Shown piece by piece: positions 22,046 through 35,383 of a stretch of DNA of 64,000 bases. The notes beneath the pieces were generated by a model, which saw only the letters and a list, made by a program, of their open reading frames with translations, was not told the DNA's origin and made no database searches. The translations under genes and the position numbers were made by a program. The stretch spans positions 1 through 64,000 of the forward strand of contig JAQGBZ010000174.1 in NCBI GenBank assembly GCA_034687125.1, read 5' to 3'. This stretch comes from Neelides folsomi. Lineage: Eukaryota > Arthropoda > Collembola > Neelipleona > Neelidae. How positions within the stretch are numbered: the stretch's first letter is position 1; every line of letters starts with the position of its first letter.

Positions 22046-25000
22046 GATAATTGATTTTATTTTTTGCCCCAATCAATGAATAGCTAATTTAATAAATTAA
22101 ACTAATGTCGCAGTTCAACGGAGTTAAATGAACCAAAAAAATCCAAACTGCCCATAATGCATCCTTAATGTATAATATTGTCAATAAAATTCCCTTTCAT
22201 TGCTATTTGATTTTCAAAACCCTTTTTCGCTCCAATACAAATATAGGAATTAAAGCTATCATAAATCTTTTAAATGATCCCAACGGAGGCAATTAATTTT
22301 GATCTTTTCTAACAACTCCATTTCACATTTTCTCATCCAAATTCCTGTCAATTAATTTGTAAATGATAGATTTTCGCCCACACGCTAAATATAAGGACGT
22401 AATGATAAACGCATTAATGAACCATAAGGATAAACGTTACATCTCACATCATTTCACTCGACGCATACCAATTAATGGAAATTTCATTTCAAATTCAAGC
22501 TTTAATTATTCTCGCTTTTAAATGCTCTCAAGCTTAATTAAAAATAAGTACTATATCACAGTCAAATTCAGCATCTTTCATGAATTTAAGTCATACAATT
22601 TTTACATGTCTAAGGAATCACATTCCAAGTTTTATGTCTATAGGAGAAACGGAAAATAAGGAAGAGTTAAGTGAGACGAGAACATATTGGAGAAATTCTT
22701 TCGAGCAATATATCGACATACACTCGCTTTGGAACGAATTTTATATTGAAATTTGATTTTTATAGTTGAAATGATCCATATGGAACGCAATTTAAAAAGT
22801 TTCATTTTCAAATTTGAATTGGTGGTCGTAAAAGACAAAGGTGTTTTATGGCTTTGAACGATTGTATAATAAGCAAAAAGTGTCATGGTGCATTTGTAGA
22901 GACGTGCGACTCAAAATTCAAAAATGGATAACAAAAATGATCTTAGGAGATAAAAATACATATATAATGTAAATCTCAACTTTGTAAGACAGGAATGGGC
23001 TTAATTATTGGAAAAATTAAACATGGGCTATCGCTGTGAAAGTGAGTGTACGATATACGAATGAAGAAGACGAGGAAGTATTAAAAAATTCTTTAATGCT
23101 ATTTTCGATTCATCCTTTCATCACTTGAAAAAGAAAATGACAAAGGGAAAAAATTTAATTTACAACTGTCGAGTGATTTCTAAAATGGAAAGGCGTTGAG
23201 TGCTTGTAGGAAACTGAACTTTTCTTTTCCTATAATTCACCCTTTGACGTTTGTAGTTTCTTTACACCAATGAACATAAGAGATGGCTTTCTCACACTTT
23301 GCCTTTGCTTCTGGAACAACAATAATTTAGTATTAAAAAGTTTAGGTAAACGTAAAAGTACATGCGAGAATTTAAAGGAAATCCTCATTCTCAATGAATG
23401 ATTTCAATCCTTTGTCTAATTTCCAACTTCAGGAGTTTCTTTGTCATGAAAGGAATAAAAACTTTTGAACGAAACAAAAAAATCGGGAAGCCTTGAACTT
23501 AATTTAACTTTACAAGACAAAGACCACAAATGTTTTTATAGTTTGAGGATATTGATAGGGTTGAATGAAGAAAGCATTCGGGCATGCCATGATTTTCAAG
23601 GGTTTGAGCAAAAACTCCACGTTTAAAAAGACTTTTCCTCAAATTTGGTAGACATAATAAAAGAAGGAATCTTAACTGAATTTCCAACTCGATCAACGCG
23701 AATCAAAATGCTTTCCCTTCAATTTTCAATTGGCGATTAATCAGCGACCATTCCGTTTGATAAAGGAAGAAAGGAAGGTTTTCAAATTGTTAAATTCATC
23801 ACAAAAAGATTGAATCTGTAGAAAGACCAAGTCTTTGATTAAAGAAATTAAATGTCCGATATTAAAGGATAGAATTCAGACGTGGTAAGAATTGTTACGC
23901 TCTTTCTACTTACCATTACAGATTTTCCACATTCAACTATTTCATCTCTTATATTTGTACACGAGTAAATAAATAATACGGAAAAAATGAAGTTTTCGAC
24001 CAAATCATGACTTGACTTATAATTTAACTAGGTAATCACGTTCAAATTGCTGAAACTCTAATAGTATTTGAAATACTGCCCTTATTTTTAGATTAAGGTA
24101 GTTACATTTATAGTACTACATGATAATAGTATTAGTATTTCAACTAACTGTGATTAAAGAAAATTGAGATCAGCTGATTTTGCGAATTGCGATTACATAG
24201 TCTTTGAATAATATTAGTAGGCAATTGGAAAAATTAATAGATTATTTTAAAAGACTATTTTAAAAAAATAATTCTGATATGAGTATGTAAAGAGAAACTA
24301 TTAATTGTAAGAAAAAATATCAGAGGAAAAATTTATCAAAGACATGAAATGTTTAACAAATATACAAGTAGATTACTTAAAATTTCTTTAAATTGGTTTG
24401 ACGAAGAAATCGTTTTAATCCGAGCATGTATAAATTATTCTTCGGGTTTAATCTTTTTCAACTTCTTTAAACATGAACTTTTGATTTCCAATTTATTTTC
24501 CAATTTCCTTCTTAGCTTCATATATCATAAAAATTCATATATAGAGTTTCGCATCTCGACTTTCAACATGACAAGGATCTTCGAGACATCTTCAAACTAT
24601 TACTCAAAAGATCAATATGTGAATACTTATATAGATAAATGGAGCCAGGCTCTCAAGTTAAAAATGGAGTTGACATTAAACAAACTTTGACAGTTGCGTC
24701 GATTTAATATCAAGCATGTTTATTTTACATCTAAGAATTAGAATTAGATATCACAATATGTTGAAACCGATCTGATGTTTGCAAGGCTGTGAAAGTAATA
24801 GTATTCCGAATCGGTTTTGACGTTATTGAAGATTTATTAAATTGACACGCATACCTTGTTCCCTTAAGCGAATTTGACATAGAAGGATGAAAGGATAATG
24901 GAATTCAATGGGAGCTATGTATGATGGATATAAGAACCCGATTGAGGAGTCATTCAATGAATACGGATCAACTAGGGGTTAAAGAGAAATTTCAGTTTTC

Positions 25001-28000
25001 CTCCAAGCATCTGGAAGGCTCTGTGAATCTTCTCTTTATGAACTCACATTACGAGTTTCGGGAGAAGACGAGTTCAGGAGGTTTCAGGTGAAACTTATGG
25101 CTTTTCACAATTCTCGCCTTTTCTCGCGATCCAAACTCCATCAAAGTCAGTTGGGATGGAAGAAGAATCAAGGAGAAGTTTCCTTCTAAACTCCCCCAAT
25201 TTCCCTCTTCATTCTCAGGATGAAGAGTCAAGAACCCGTGTCTTATTACTTCAAATTAAATGATTAAATGCCTTTATAACCAATATTTCATACTAATAAG
25301 ATAGGGTGAAATATAATATTTATTTCCTAACTCAATATTTTCCAACAACATGTTTTACATTCTTACTTCGGCACTTCAACTGAAAATTGGGAGTCTTCAA
25401 CTTTAAACAAAATTTTGTAAGGATCGTTTAAATTCTTATAACTTTACTTTTGCTCCCATTTGAAATTTGATCTAAATGTAAATACGCGTTTACAAGATTT
25501 AAACATTAGTTGTATTTCGTATAATATATACGTATTTTATTGAGATTCAGTCAGATTCATGTATGATATATCCATTTAATTAAAAATTCATTATACAAAA
25601 AATTATTTTTATAAGAAATAAATATAATAAGAGATACAGGATTTTCGAAAAATGTTATTTTCCACTTTATAAATTTTTTTATCCTTTGAAAAACATTAAT
25701 ATTCTAATGTAAAAGAATTGCAATATTAATAATATGGTTTTAATAATCACATAAAATAAAAAAATTAGAGATCTAAGAGGATAAAAGCCCTCCAGGGACT
25801 CTCTAATATCCGAGAATATGAGGGGCTTAAAAGGAAAATGAACTCGCGTTGCTTTTAAGATTTATTTCTGTAGGTTAAAATGAGGCTTGGTGAAGAAGGA
25901 TGAACTCAGCATGAGCTGAGAGGGGAAAAAGATGATCACAAGCAAAGCTCCAGTTGGAAAACTCATAAATCCACCATGCACACATTCATAACATGTAATA
26001 TGTACACATCCTCTCGATCGCTCAAATGCAATTTCCAAAATACCAAAATCGAAACACTGCCTATTTGCAAAACAAGTTCCACAACATTCCAATTACTCAT
26101 CGGAGTTCACAGGCTGTAATAATTTGTTTTTAATATTCCCCTCATCTCTCTTCTCCATCTTATCTCACTTGTGCTTCCAAGTGGTGTAAAATTCAACATT
26201 TGTTATCAAATAAATCATTCATGATACAAATAAGTTGATTTTCTTTTAGTGAATGAAACCTCAACATAAGAACTTCCTTTTTCAACACTATCTATATTTT
26301 GCTAGATTAGCGAAATAAAATTAAAATCGTGTCATTTTAATTGTTTAAATTAACAATCAATTTCAAAATTTCATGTCTTCTGTTCAAATTAAATTAACTC
26401 AATATACATACCTATTTTATATGTAAATTAGTTGTTTATATTTGCGATTTTAGATCGGGAATTCTCCCAACTTTAACAATTAGTAAACTCTTGGCTTTAA
26501 ACGGTGAGAAAATTTATATCCTTAAAAGGTAATACTATATTTACGCAAGTATACTATACTATAGAGGAAATTAATCGGAAATTAGCTGTGATGAAAGCTC
26601 TAAGAAGTTTTGTTCAAGCGACAGCTCGTTTCCTTTTGCGCTTCAACGGGGTTTACAAATTTGTCCGATTAGTTCAAAGTGGTGCCCTGAATAGTTGATA
26701 AGCTCGCAGGATTGATTTTATTTATCGTATCGTATGAAGGATATTTCCCGTTTCCTCGAACTGCATAAATAAGGATGCACACGTCATGTGTGTAAATTTT
26801 GGGTTTTATTTCTCTCCTAAAATAGAGGATGAGTATATCTCATATGGGATATGAATAGTTTAAAGCAAAGCAGACCATTCATGGGCGAGATATTTAACAA
26901 GAATTTTGGGAGAAGATGATTTGAGATCTTCTGATTCCTTATCTCTCCCTTGGCCACATCTATCAAAACTTAATGAGCCTCTATTCCCGCTCCGAAAAGG
27001 CAATTGAGAGAAAAAGCCATAACCAGAATTTGTAATTAAAAATTAACTCGAGGATCCAGAACCCACAAATTCATTTAGAAGAATAAATGTGCGGGTCACA
27101 ATGGGCGGGGAAAAGATGCATATATTTATCCTCCTCTCCACTCCACACTTTTACTAACAAGGAAAGTTGTTGAATGGGGATATGGGACACATTTTAGTGA
27201 ATTTTCATTAAGTAGCTTATGTGAGGGATGTGGACGCCGTTCTGTTCCACTTCCTAATCTCACAATTGGCAGTGAATCATTTTGAGTTATGAATATTCAT
27301 GGAGGTTTGAGAGAGACAGGGAAATTGGGAGAAATGTGGGTTCTGATGTCCATTCATTGATAATTAATAATGCAAAGGTTTGTTATTAGATTGTAAATAT
27401 TAAATACACTATTATAATTATAACGCCATATTTATGATGAATTGGCGAACAAATATTTGAGTTATAATTTTGCACAATTTATGAATTCAACACTTGGTGC
27501 AGAATTCCAGCATTGTGCTCATGCTGAAACTTAACTTTCTGTTTGAAATTCATCATGGTAGCTAAATACTTACTAAACTATCTTCTAAAATATTCTAATC
27601 ATAAATATTCTATACATTGTTTGTGCTTTGTGCAATGCCAAGATGTATCATTTCATTTTTATGCAAAAATATTCCAAGAATAAAGAACTTTTCATTACAT
27701 CTTAAATAACATAAAGAAAAAGATTTTTGCAACATGAAAAAATGAAACTGTTTTCTATTTTACTCTTTTGTGCTTATCCTCACAATTGAGAGTTTTTCTT
27801 TCTTTTGGAGTTAAGCCGTTTATTTAAATATGGTTTTACAGCCAGATGTGAGGAGTTGCACACGTTTGCTTTTATCTTTGAAGCTTATCCTTCCACGTGA
27901 TGGAGATATGTTATATGAAGATTTATTTAAGCTCGTATTTATTTGGAAAATGGAATAAATATAGAAGTTGAGTATGAGCATATCATTCACGTACTATTTT

Positions 28001-31000
28001 AGACTGTAGGACATTTGATGACAGCTTTGATTCCTCACAAAGTGTGACGGAGAATAAATTCAGATTAGGATGAGAAACCGCACTTTATCTTACTCACACT
28101 TTCCCTTTGACCCCCAGCTTTTACTGGGAATTTAATTAATTTCTCCCTCAATTTCGACCTACTCATTTGATTGACATCCTTTGACGCTTCAAAAGACTAA
28201 TGGAATTTTAACAAATTATTAATCAAACTTTCTCAAAATTCTTATGCTACCAAACATAGAATAATATCATGTGATATGTGGTATTATAGCATAAATTCAT
28301 TGTATTGGTATATATTATTGTACATTATTATTATTATTGTATTATAAAAAGTGATACATAAGTGATTTATGAGACCATGCATTATTAATTTAAAATGTTG
28401 TGTTCATTTCGATCAAAACGTTTAGCTCTTTTCTTTATAAATTAATTCAATCTCCTTTCAATCCTCGGAAAGGGAAAGGTTCATAATTTTCTCTAGTTGA
28501 TAGTTGTAGCTTTATATTGAATTTAACATTTTTAAATTCAAATCAGATTTAACCACTGGGGACTTGGAATTAAAAAATTACTCTTTGCCCTTTTCTCTCA
28601 TTTCGTTATCTTTAAATCTAATATTGTGGAAAATGGATAAATTTTAAACATAAAGAAGACATATTTGGTTTAAAAGTTCACAAAAAGTTTTTTCCTGCTC
28701 GTAATGTCCTTTAGGCATTCAATCCCTCTGACACTTTATAACCCTTAAGAAATGTAGTACATTCAATGCACTTGCACACACTAGCACCTATCACAGCATT
28801 TAATATAAAAAGGTAAGAGCACTCCTCATGAAGGTAGGTGTATTGAGAAATTGAGATATATACTCTTTAAATCTAGGATGAGCCATATGAACCTAACATG
28901 TTCCAAACTAGCATACCTAGTTTGAAAATCAAATTAAATTGAGCAGACATGAGACATTTTAAAATGTGAATCTCCTTTGGCTTCACTCTGTATTTACTTA
29001 TTCTCATACAGAAGTAGGAAGTAGGATATATCCTTTATACGACATACATAAATAGGTATTATAGTATAACTTTGGTATATGGAATATATTCATTCAAATA
29101 CATAAGTTCTTCAATTCTCCAGTTGTAACTTGAAAGTAGTAAATTCTGTGTATATTTTCTGGTTATAACATAGATTGAAGTGGAGTGTATAAAATAAAGG
29201 TCTGAAACAGTAAAGGAGTTTTGTATCCTGTACACATATAAAGGATTAGGAGTAACCAACCGAAAGGAAGAGAGACGTACAGTCGTAAAGTTGATTAGAT
29301 TTAAGAGAAATCAAATGGGCGGAAAAAGGGTCCAGGGATGGCGGGCGGGTCATATTCAATTAATATTCCGCTCCGAGAAACTCAAGTGTGGCTGGTTGGA
29401 GGAGTTTGATGCTTGAGTATATTTGAGAGAGATTATTTGGGGTTTCGCTTGAGTCGAAGGATTATTTTTCCCTTGGCCCTGCTGAATAAAAGCTTTTTCT
29501 CGTCTCTTCCTTCCCTATTCATTGAGAGGAAACATTAATGTGTCTATCAGATTTTCTCCGAAGGAAGGTCTTCAGATCTCAGGACATCGCCTTCCTTCCT
29601 CACTTCCACTTTTTCTTATTCTTTGTCGAGACGTTCGAAAGCTCTCGTTTCATCATACAGCCTGGTTCTTGGCCACAAATCAAATTCCAAAAGATACATT
29701 TTTTCCTCCTCTTCCCATCAATAAAGAGAAAAGGAATTGTCTTTATGCAACTTTTTGCCTCATTTTTATTCCAGTATATTCAAAGAGTTTTTCAAATAGT
29801 AAATAAAGACAAAAATGAAAAAAGTTCAACTTTTGCATTCAGTTATATTTATACAAAAATGTATTAAGAAAAAATGATATCCATCAAGGAAAAAGCGTCG
29901 TAAAATTAAATCTATTTGTTCCGAGCTGTGATTCGGTTCCACACGGTTGTCCTCCCGTTTTTTTCCGTTTGCGGAATCCCCCGGTCCAGATGCCCCTTTA
30001 CGACATAACTATTTATATGGAGTGGGATGAGGAGCGGATAATTCTAGGAGCTCATCCGGAGATTCTTCTTTTCTTTCCTCCTTATCAGATAGGAGAAGCA
30101 TCAAATATGTCAATTATCCAAATTTATTCCCTCAACATTCCTCTGTCCCAAATCTCCGAATCTTAAGAGCCTCCTTTGGCGGCTCATTTCTCTTTCCCAG
30201 CATTCATTTGAATAAGGCCATGCATAATGTCCTTTGAGTGAGTGAGTCTTGAAGGTTCTTGGATAGAAAGCTGGTAGAAGTTGAGAAGTTAGTTAACGGT
30301 AAACTGGGCGAGTGAACAAGGGAAATCCATGAGCCCGCACACAATAATAAGTATTTATTTACAAGCTATCAAGCCATCTTCTCCCGTTTCCCTCCCAAGT
30401 GAAAGTGTTTGGTAAGATGAATTAGGTACATTTCCCATTTAGAAAATTGTATAGAATTGGGGATTTCCCTCTTTGAAGACGATCTGTTGGATTGAGATTT
30501 CAGGTTCTGAGGAAACGGAATCTTTCTTACGCTGTGCAATCCAATGCTTCACCGATTTCGGATCACTCCGCATGGAATCCATCATTCAGCCTGGGATATA
30601 AATCCTTCAGAGTTGCTTCCATCCTAAGTAAAATCCCATTAGGTAGATGAACAAGCCACCTACCCCTTTTCAACCATTTTAACTACAACTTTGAAGAGCT
30701 TGTTGACAAACTCAAAGGGTATATTTTCCAACTGCGTTTAATCTAAAATGATCCCCTTCGTTCTCTTTGAAGAAGTCAACTTTGGGGAAGCCCAATAATA
30801 AGCAACAATAAACGAGTTCTTATTTAAAGTTTTTATTCTCAAAGATTTGGAAATCTAACTAGTTTTCCTTTCAAATTCACGATACGGTTTTCATGAACCA
30901 AAATAAACTTAAAAGTCTAAAATAGAGTTTGAGAATTGAATAATAAATCATATTGAATTTATAAAGGAATTCATTTTACACATATTTTTTGTGATATAAT

Positions 31001-31786
31001 TAATAAGGATCGTTTATGTGGTTGAACGATTTTAATGAGATTTGATTCTACATACTTAAAACATACTGTAAGTAATGTACTATCGTATTATTATTACAAA
31101 TTGCATTTGAGAATTTATGTGGACACGGATAAAAGAGCTTGTATTAAAAAGTGATTTCCCTAAGGGTATTTATTGTTAGTCTTATTTTTATTTTGGAAAA
31201 AACTTAATTAGCGTGGAAGACTTTTTTGAGCTTAAATTAAATGCGCTTAAAATGTTTAATTTAAAAGATTCCTCGACTTCCTCCATAAACCCAACGTTTA
31301 CGTCTTTAGAGGAGCAAATGTTCCAGTGTTATAAACTTTCTTTAATGCCCAATAATAATACCTACCCTTTAATGCCCTTTAAGCCATGCTTTAAAGACAT
31401 GCAGATATTTCTACAGTAAAATGTCATATTGTATAGGACAATTTTATTTTCTTAATTTGCATTCAACTTGCATTTTAATCTATTTGCATTATTTTACAAT
31501 ATAAAACGGCTTTCTTACTTTCTTACACCTAAATGAATCCATTGTGTATTCGTTCCTTTATTATTAAAGATTTTTTAAAGTTTTCTCCACATAAAGTGAT
31601 GATGAAAGGATTAATAATGCTGAGAGAATTTACATTTAAAATGAAAATAATTTGTAGACTTCGTAGGGGAAATGAATCTTCTTCTTAATATCATCCGACT
31701 CATCCATGTATTATATACATAATGAGTATAAAGTATTCAACTTGTAATTTTTAAATACATTCCATGCCACATGGTCACAACAAAAG
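22046..31786. other. 9.7 kb of intergenic DNA with no recognised gene
   Basis: Mostly AT-rich, with scattered GC-richer stretches (25000-25230, 26930-27120, 29300-29720, 29930-30220). The longest frames here (for example 24349-24690, 29522-29867 and 26504-26698) are compositionally ordinary and carry no domain motif. No terminal inverted repeats or tandem arrays were recognised. Regulatory DNA for the flanking genes is possible, but the sequence alone does not show it. Confidence 0.45.
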
Positions 31787-32210
31787 GGCTGAGCTATCGT
31801 TTTCTGGCTGGGATTTCCGGCAACTACCCATATACTTGTCGGAACGGCAACTACCCATGTACTTGGAAGATATAAATTACGGTTGTTACCGGGTGCCGTA
31901 ATAGCAATTGCCGGGTGCCGTCACGGTAACTACCATCAAACATTTAGGCAAATGCCGTCACGGTAGCTGCCGTAACGGCACTAGGTATGGCACCTTAATG
32001 GGAACTACCTCGATCCAATTTATTTCATTTATATTAGGTTAGGTTAGGTAAAAAAAACTAAAGTTGTAATTCCCATCAATACTAACCTAATCTATCCTAA
32101 ATGAATCATAAACAAATAAAATTGAATAACTTTAATACTGAAGACAGATTCCGTCACGGCAACTACCTAAATTTGCCGGAAATCCCAGCCAGAAAACGAT
32201 AACTCAGCTC
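31787..32210. mobile_element. 424-bp MITE with 8-bp target duplication (hAT-like)
   Basis: The ends are inverted repeats of about 36 bases. The left end reads GGCTGAGCTATCGTTTTCTG and continues to about 31822; the right end (about 32175-32210) is its complement with a one-base indel and a G/A difference. Both ends are flanked by the same 8 bases, AACAAAAG (31779-31786 and 32211-32218), a target duplication length typical of hAT elements. The interior has no coding frame. It is full of short repeats built on CGGCAACTACC, GCCGTAAC and GCCGGGTGCCG, which make the element self-complementary over much of its length. Confidence 0.85.
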
Positions 32211-32218
32211 AACAAAAG

Positions 32219-33120
32219 CATAAAACTATTTGTGTATTAACAACAACATACGACCAACTATCAGGCAACTATTAAGTATTTATAATGTCTCATGTTCAAT
32301 TTCTCAAAGTTTGTTGTTGGATTGCCTGCTCGTTTGTAGAACTCTCCTATGAAGAGTTACTCGAGATGAAAAATGGGGAATAAAACAAGTGTAAGTTTAT
32401 TTGAGCGAAGTGAATGAGGAAAACGTGGACAGCGAAAGTGCACTTAATCAAAATCAAGGAACGGAAATAGAAGGAAGAAGAGAACTTGAGAATGGAAAAT
32501 AAAATACTTAAATGACGATTTGGCCAACAATTTACGACCAAGTTTTCCTTCCACCGACTCGGAGAAATCTTGAAATGGTCGTGTGGGGTTCTTCCCATTG
32601 CATTGATGAAGATAAAAAAGCCAACGGAGGGGTTTTGTTGAACAATAAGGGAATCCTTCGCTCTTTATTGCCTTTCTACAATAATCAACTTTTACTTTCG
32701 AGTATAAACCTCCTTTTATCATACCCTCAGCCTCCTACGGCTCCTTTACTTCTTTCTCCTCCACTTGAGTTAAATTAATACTTTCTTTTCCTTCCAATTC
32801 TTCCTTTAATCGAATTTTTTATTTTCCAATTTCCCTTTCTCAGCCTTAAACTTTTAATTTCTTGTAAAACATTGAATTATTCACTACCAAATGATTCGAG
32901 AATATGTATGTATAGTACAAACGAATATTCCCAAAGAACAAGCCGATATTGGAACAATATTGTAATGGTATTGGATATTGTTCTGGCATTGGAAAACATT
33001 CTAAGCTTGGTAATATTTTATTGGACCAATAATGTAGTTATATTGTATAACAATCAAATAGTATTAATACTATATACTCATTATATTTAATGCATCGATC
33101 CTATATTGTTATATTAACCT
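32219..33120. other. intergenic gap without recognised features
   Basis: About 900 bases of AT-rich DNA with short frames on both strands (such as 32512-32778) but no motif, splice structure or repeat that I can support. Confidence 0.4.
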
Positions 33121-33123
33121 TTT

Positions 33124-33340
33124 AAACTGCAACTGGAAACCCGGGTTTACAAATGGGAAAACCTGTACCGTGCAGAGGGAAACTATTGTTTCCATTACGA
33201 AATAGCATACAAACTGCAAAGGAAAATCCGGGTTTCCAATGTGTTTTTGCATGTAATCCGCATATGGCAACAATAGCCGCCAAAATAAAATAAAATGCAA
33301 ACTGCGAATGGAAATTCGAATTTCCATTAAACTTTCCATT
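33124..33340. repeat. 87-88-bp periodic repeat, about 2.5 copies
   Basis: The motif AAACTGC followed by a short palindrome of the type GGAAATCCGGGTTTCC recurs at 33124, 33211 and 33299, at intervals of 87 and 88 bases. The palindromic cores are GGAAACCCGGGTTT, GGAAAATCCGGGTTTCC and GGAAATTCGAATTTCC. Because 87 is a multiple of three, minus-strand frames show a repeated peptide (KPGFSFAV, KPGFPVAV, NFHSQFAF). I take that as a by-product of the repeat. Confidence 0.65.
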
Positions 33341-33631
33341 CAATTATCGCTAATTTCTCATCGCGTTTTCGCTCAAATGATTTTTTGAACATTCTTTCCC
33401 ATCCCAAGCAATCAGGGTGAAAATGAAATTGTGCAAGTGAAATGCGAAAAGTCAAAAGCCGTTTGAAGCTCATCAAAATCAAGCAGCATTTGCGACGAAT
33501 ACGAGGATATGCGGAAGATGAAATTGACAATTGAATTAATTAACAATGATTATGCATATTACAATAGTTTAATAAATATTAATATGTAATTTGTAAAGAT
33601 TCAATGTAAAAAATTCCAAAAGTTTTTCAAG

Positions 33632-33813
33632 TCATTCATTTTGTGCTTCTGGTTCTATTTCAATTTGCGCCTCCTCTGCATCATCGTCATATTCATCGCT
33701 TTTGGTCAGATTATGAATAGTACAGCATTTTCGGGTTCGTTCCTTAAGTATCTCAAATAAGGGTACTTCCTCTTCAAAGTCCTTAGTCCAAATCAATGAT
33801 GCAGCATTCTATG
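33632..33813 (-). pseudogene. short acidic-tailed frame, possibly the end of a PIF/Harbinger transposase
   Basis: About 59 codons on the minus strand contain WTKDFEEEVPLFEILK and RTRKCCTIHNLTK, then an Asp/Glu tail, and end at a stop at 33632-33634. The CCxxHN pattern near the C-terminus followed by an acidic tail resembles the end of PIF/Harbinger transposases. The match is short and no DDE motif is visible next to it, so it could be part of the neighbouring element or chance. Confidence 0.22.
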
Positions 33814-33831
33814 CAATTTCGATTAGGCGAA

Positions 33832-34569
33832 TTCCAGCTGAAAATACAAACAACGATAAAGACGTTCTTCAAAAATGTAAGTAAAATACTGTAGTTAATT
33901 ATTTATATTAAATAAATAAACTTATAGAAAAAAATTAGTAAAAAAATAAACATTTTCTCTATTATTTAGCAATTGAATTGATTTTATTTAAACTTGAGGA
34001 GATCAAACTTAGGCAAGACAAAATCGACTCGAAATTAAATTTATTACTGCCCGTACATGTTGAAGCCAACCAAGTTTTTAACATTCGATGAGAAAGTGAC
34101 CCAGATTTGGTGAAGTTGAATTCATTTATTCAAAATGGAAACAAAATTCATGTTGTGAATTTTATAAAAGCTATTATATTGCTATTATTGTATAAGCTAT
34201 TATTACACAAATTGTATTTGGGCAATTGCAAAACAATGTTAGAATGGAATCTAAGATTGCATTTAGTTTAATGCCAATTTGCAGATGCCTCATCAGTAAA
34301 AATTATTACTTAATATATTATTATTTTATTAATGCATAATCTATTGACATGCATACATAAATTATTTATAATATTGTTATAAGAATAAGATTGATTTAAT
34401 TTAAATTACTTTAGCCGCAGTATTGAAAAGGTTTTCTGAAAAGGATCAAAAGCAAATTGAAAAATACATTGGAAATTGGTTGATTCAAAGTGGCGACAGG
34501 AAAACAGCTGGACGTGGAAGAGGAGTTTGTTTAAATGGAGTCAAGACGAACAATACAAAGTATAGCTAG
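33832..34569 (+). pseudogene. decayed DUF4806-like protein in a transposon
   Basis: Three pieces are visible: a short exon ending at 33876 before a good GTAAGT donor; an exon from 33970 with a coiled-coil-like segment (LFKLEEIKLRQDKIDSKL) that meets a stop within about 40 codons; and a last piece from 34415 to TAG at 34569 (AVLKRFSEKDQKQIEKYIGN, then a basic tail). A coiled coil, then a central domain, then a terminal IEKxIxxWL segment with a basic tail is the layout of the DUF4806 family, often found in insect and crustacean repeats. The central domain is not readable. Assignment is tentative. Confidence 0.4.
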
Positions 34570-34657
34570 TTCTTCATCGTTCCAAGATCCAAGTGACTCA
34601 GAGAATAACATAGAATAGCCCCTTTATCATTGTCACAAGAATTAGCAATATAGGTAA

Positions 34658-35383
34658 CTCGTTAATATATGTCATAACGCTTTAAGCAATTTAACTAAAT
34701 TATTAAATTATCCTCATTTAAAGTATAATTTAGATATTTTAGACACTAGAAGTATTTTGAAAACCCCAAGAACGACACACATTGTAAATATGAGAAAAGG
34801 TCAATACCATTATTTCGGATTATCTCATTATATAACAAAACGATTTGATCAAGGTTTAATTCAAGATGATTCTCCAATTGTTAAAAGATTTAGATTTATG
34901 TTCGGAGAAAACATTTTAACATTGATTGTAAATGTTGACGGTTTGCCTATTTCTCAAAGCAGTAAAGCTCAATTCTGGCCAATAAAGGGTTATATTAACG
35001 AATTTAAAAATAAAGTCCCTTTTATTATAGCATTGTATTATGGCCAAGAAAAACCTCCAATTAATTCATTTTTTATTGATTTTATAAGGGAATTTAATCA
35101 ATTAAATAATGAAATTTTAATTGGAAATGTGCGTTATAAATTGCTTATCAAGTGTTTTTTAAATGATGCGTTTACGTTAAAGGTTGATTACGTTAAAGGT
35201 TGTAAACAACATAACGCTTATTTTGATTGTGAAAAATGTGTAGACGAAGGTAATTGGGATGGGAAAAGAGTAATTCATTTATCCACATTATCCCAATTAA
35301 GAACGGACGAAAGTTTTGCAAATAATCACCTCACCCCATTAAGCGACAGCGAAAGTGGGAGCAAGTTGATTATGCAAAAGTGA
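34658..35383 (+). pseudogene. CACTA-like (Transposase_21-like) transposase, N-terminal part
   Basis: The frame is open from 34658, before its first ATG at 34757, and ends at 35383. Recognisable blocks are LDTRSILKTPR, QYHYFGL, LTLIVNVDGLPISQSS with KAQFWPI (first catalytic Asp region), PFIIALYYGQEKP, and a later Cys/His-containing segment (HNAYFDCEKC). This order matches the large transposase-domain proteins common in aphid, hydra and crustacean genomes, which resemble CACTA/EnSpm transposases. The conserved similarity stops near TDESFANN, so the C-terminal half is missing or lost. It lies directly after the DUF4806-like frame on the same strand. Confidence 0.62.

Noticed and set aside
24349-24690. 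113-codon ORF in the large intergenic region
   Set aside because: It is rich in Phe/Asn/Ile/Leu as expected of AT-rich DNA, with no promoter, signal or domain evidence.
29522-29867. Two overlapping plus-strand ORFs of 94 and 109 codons
   Set aside because: Two frames are open together over a pyrimidine-rich tract, which indicates compositional bias rather than coding.
33109-33343. Minus-strand ORFs with a repeated KPGF peptide
   Set aside because: Two frames are open over the 87-bp repeat, and the peptide periodicity follows directly from the DNA repeat. No start context or flanking exons.
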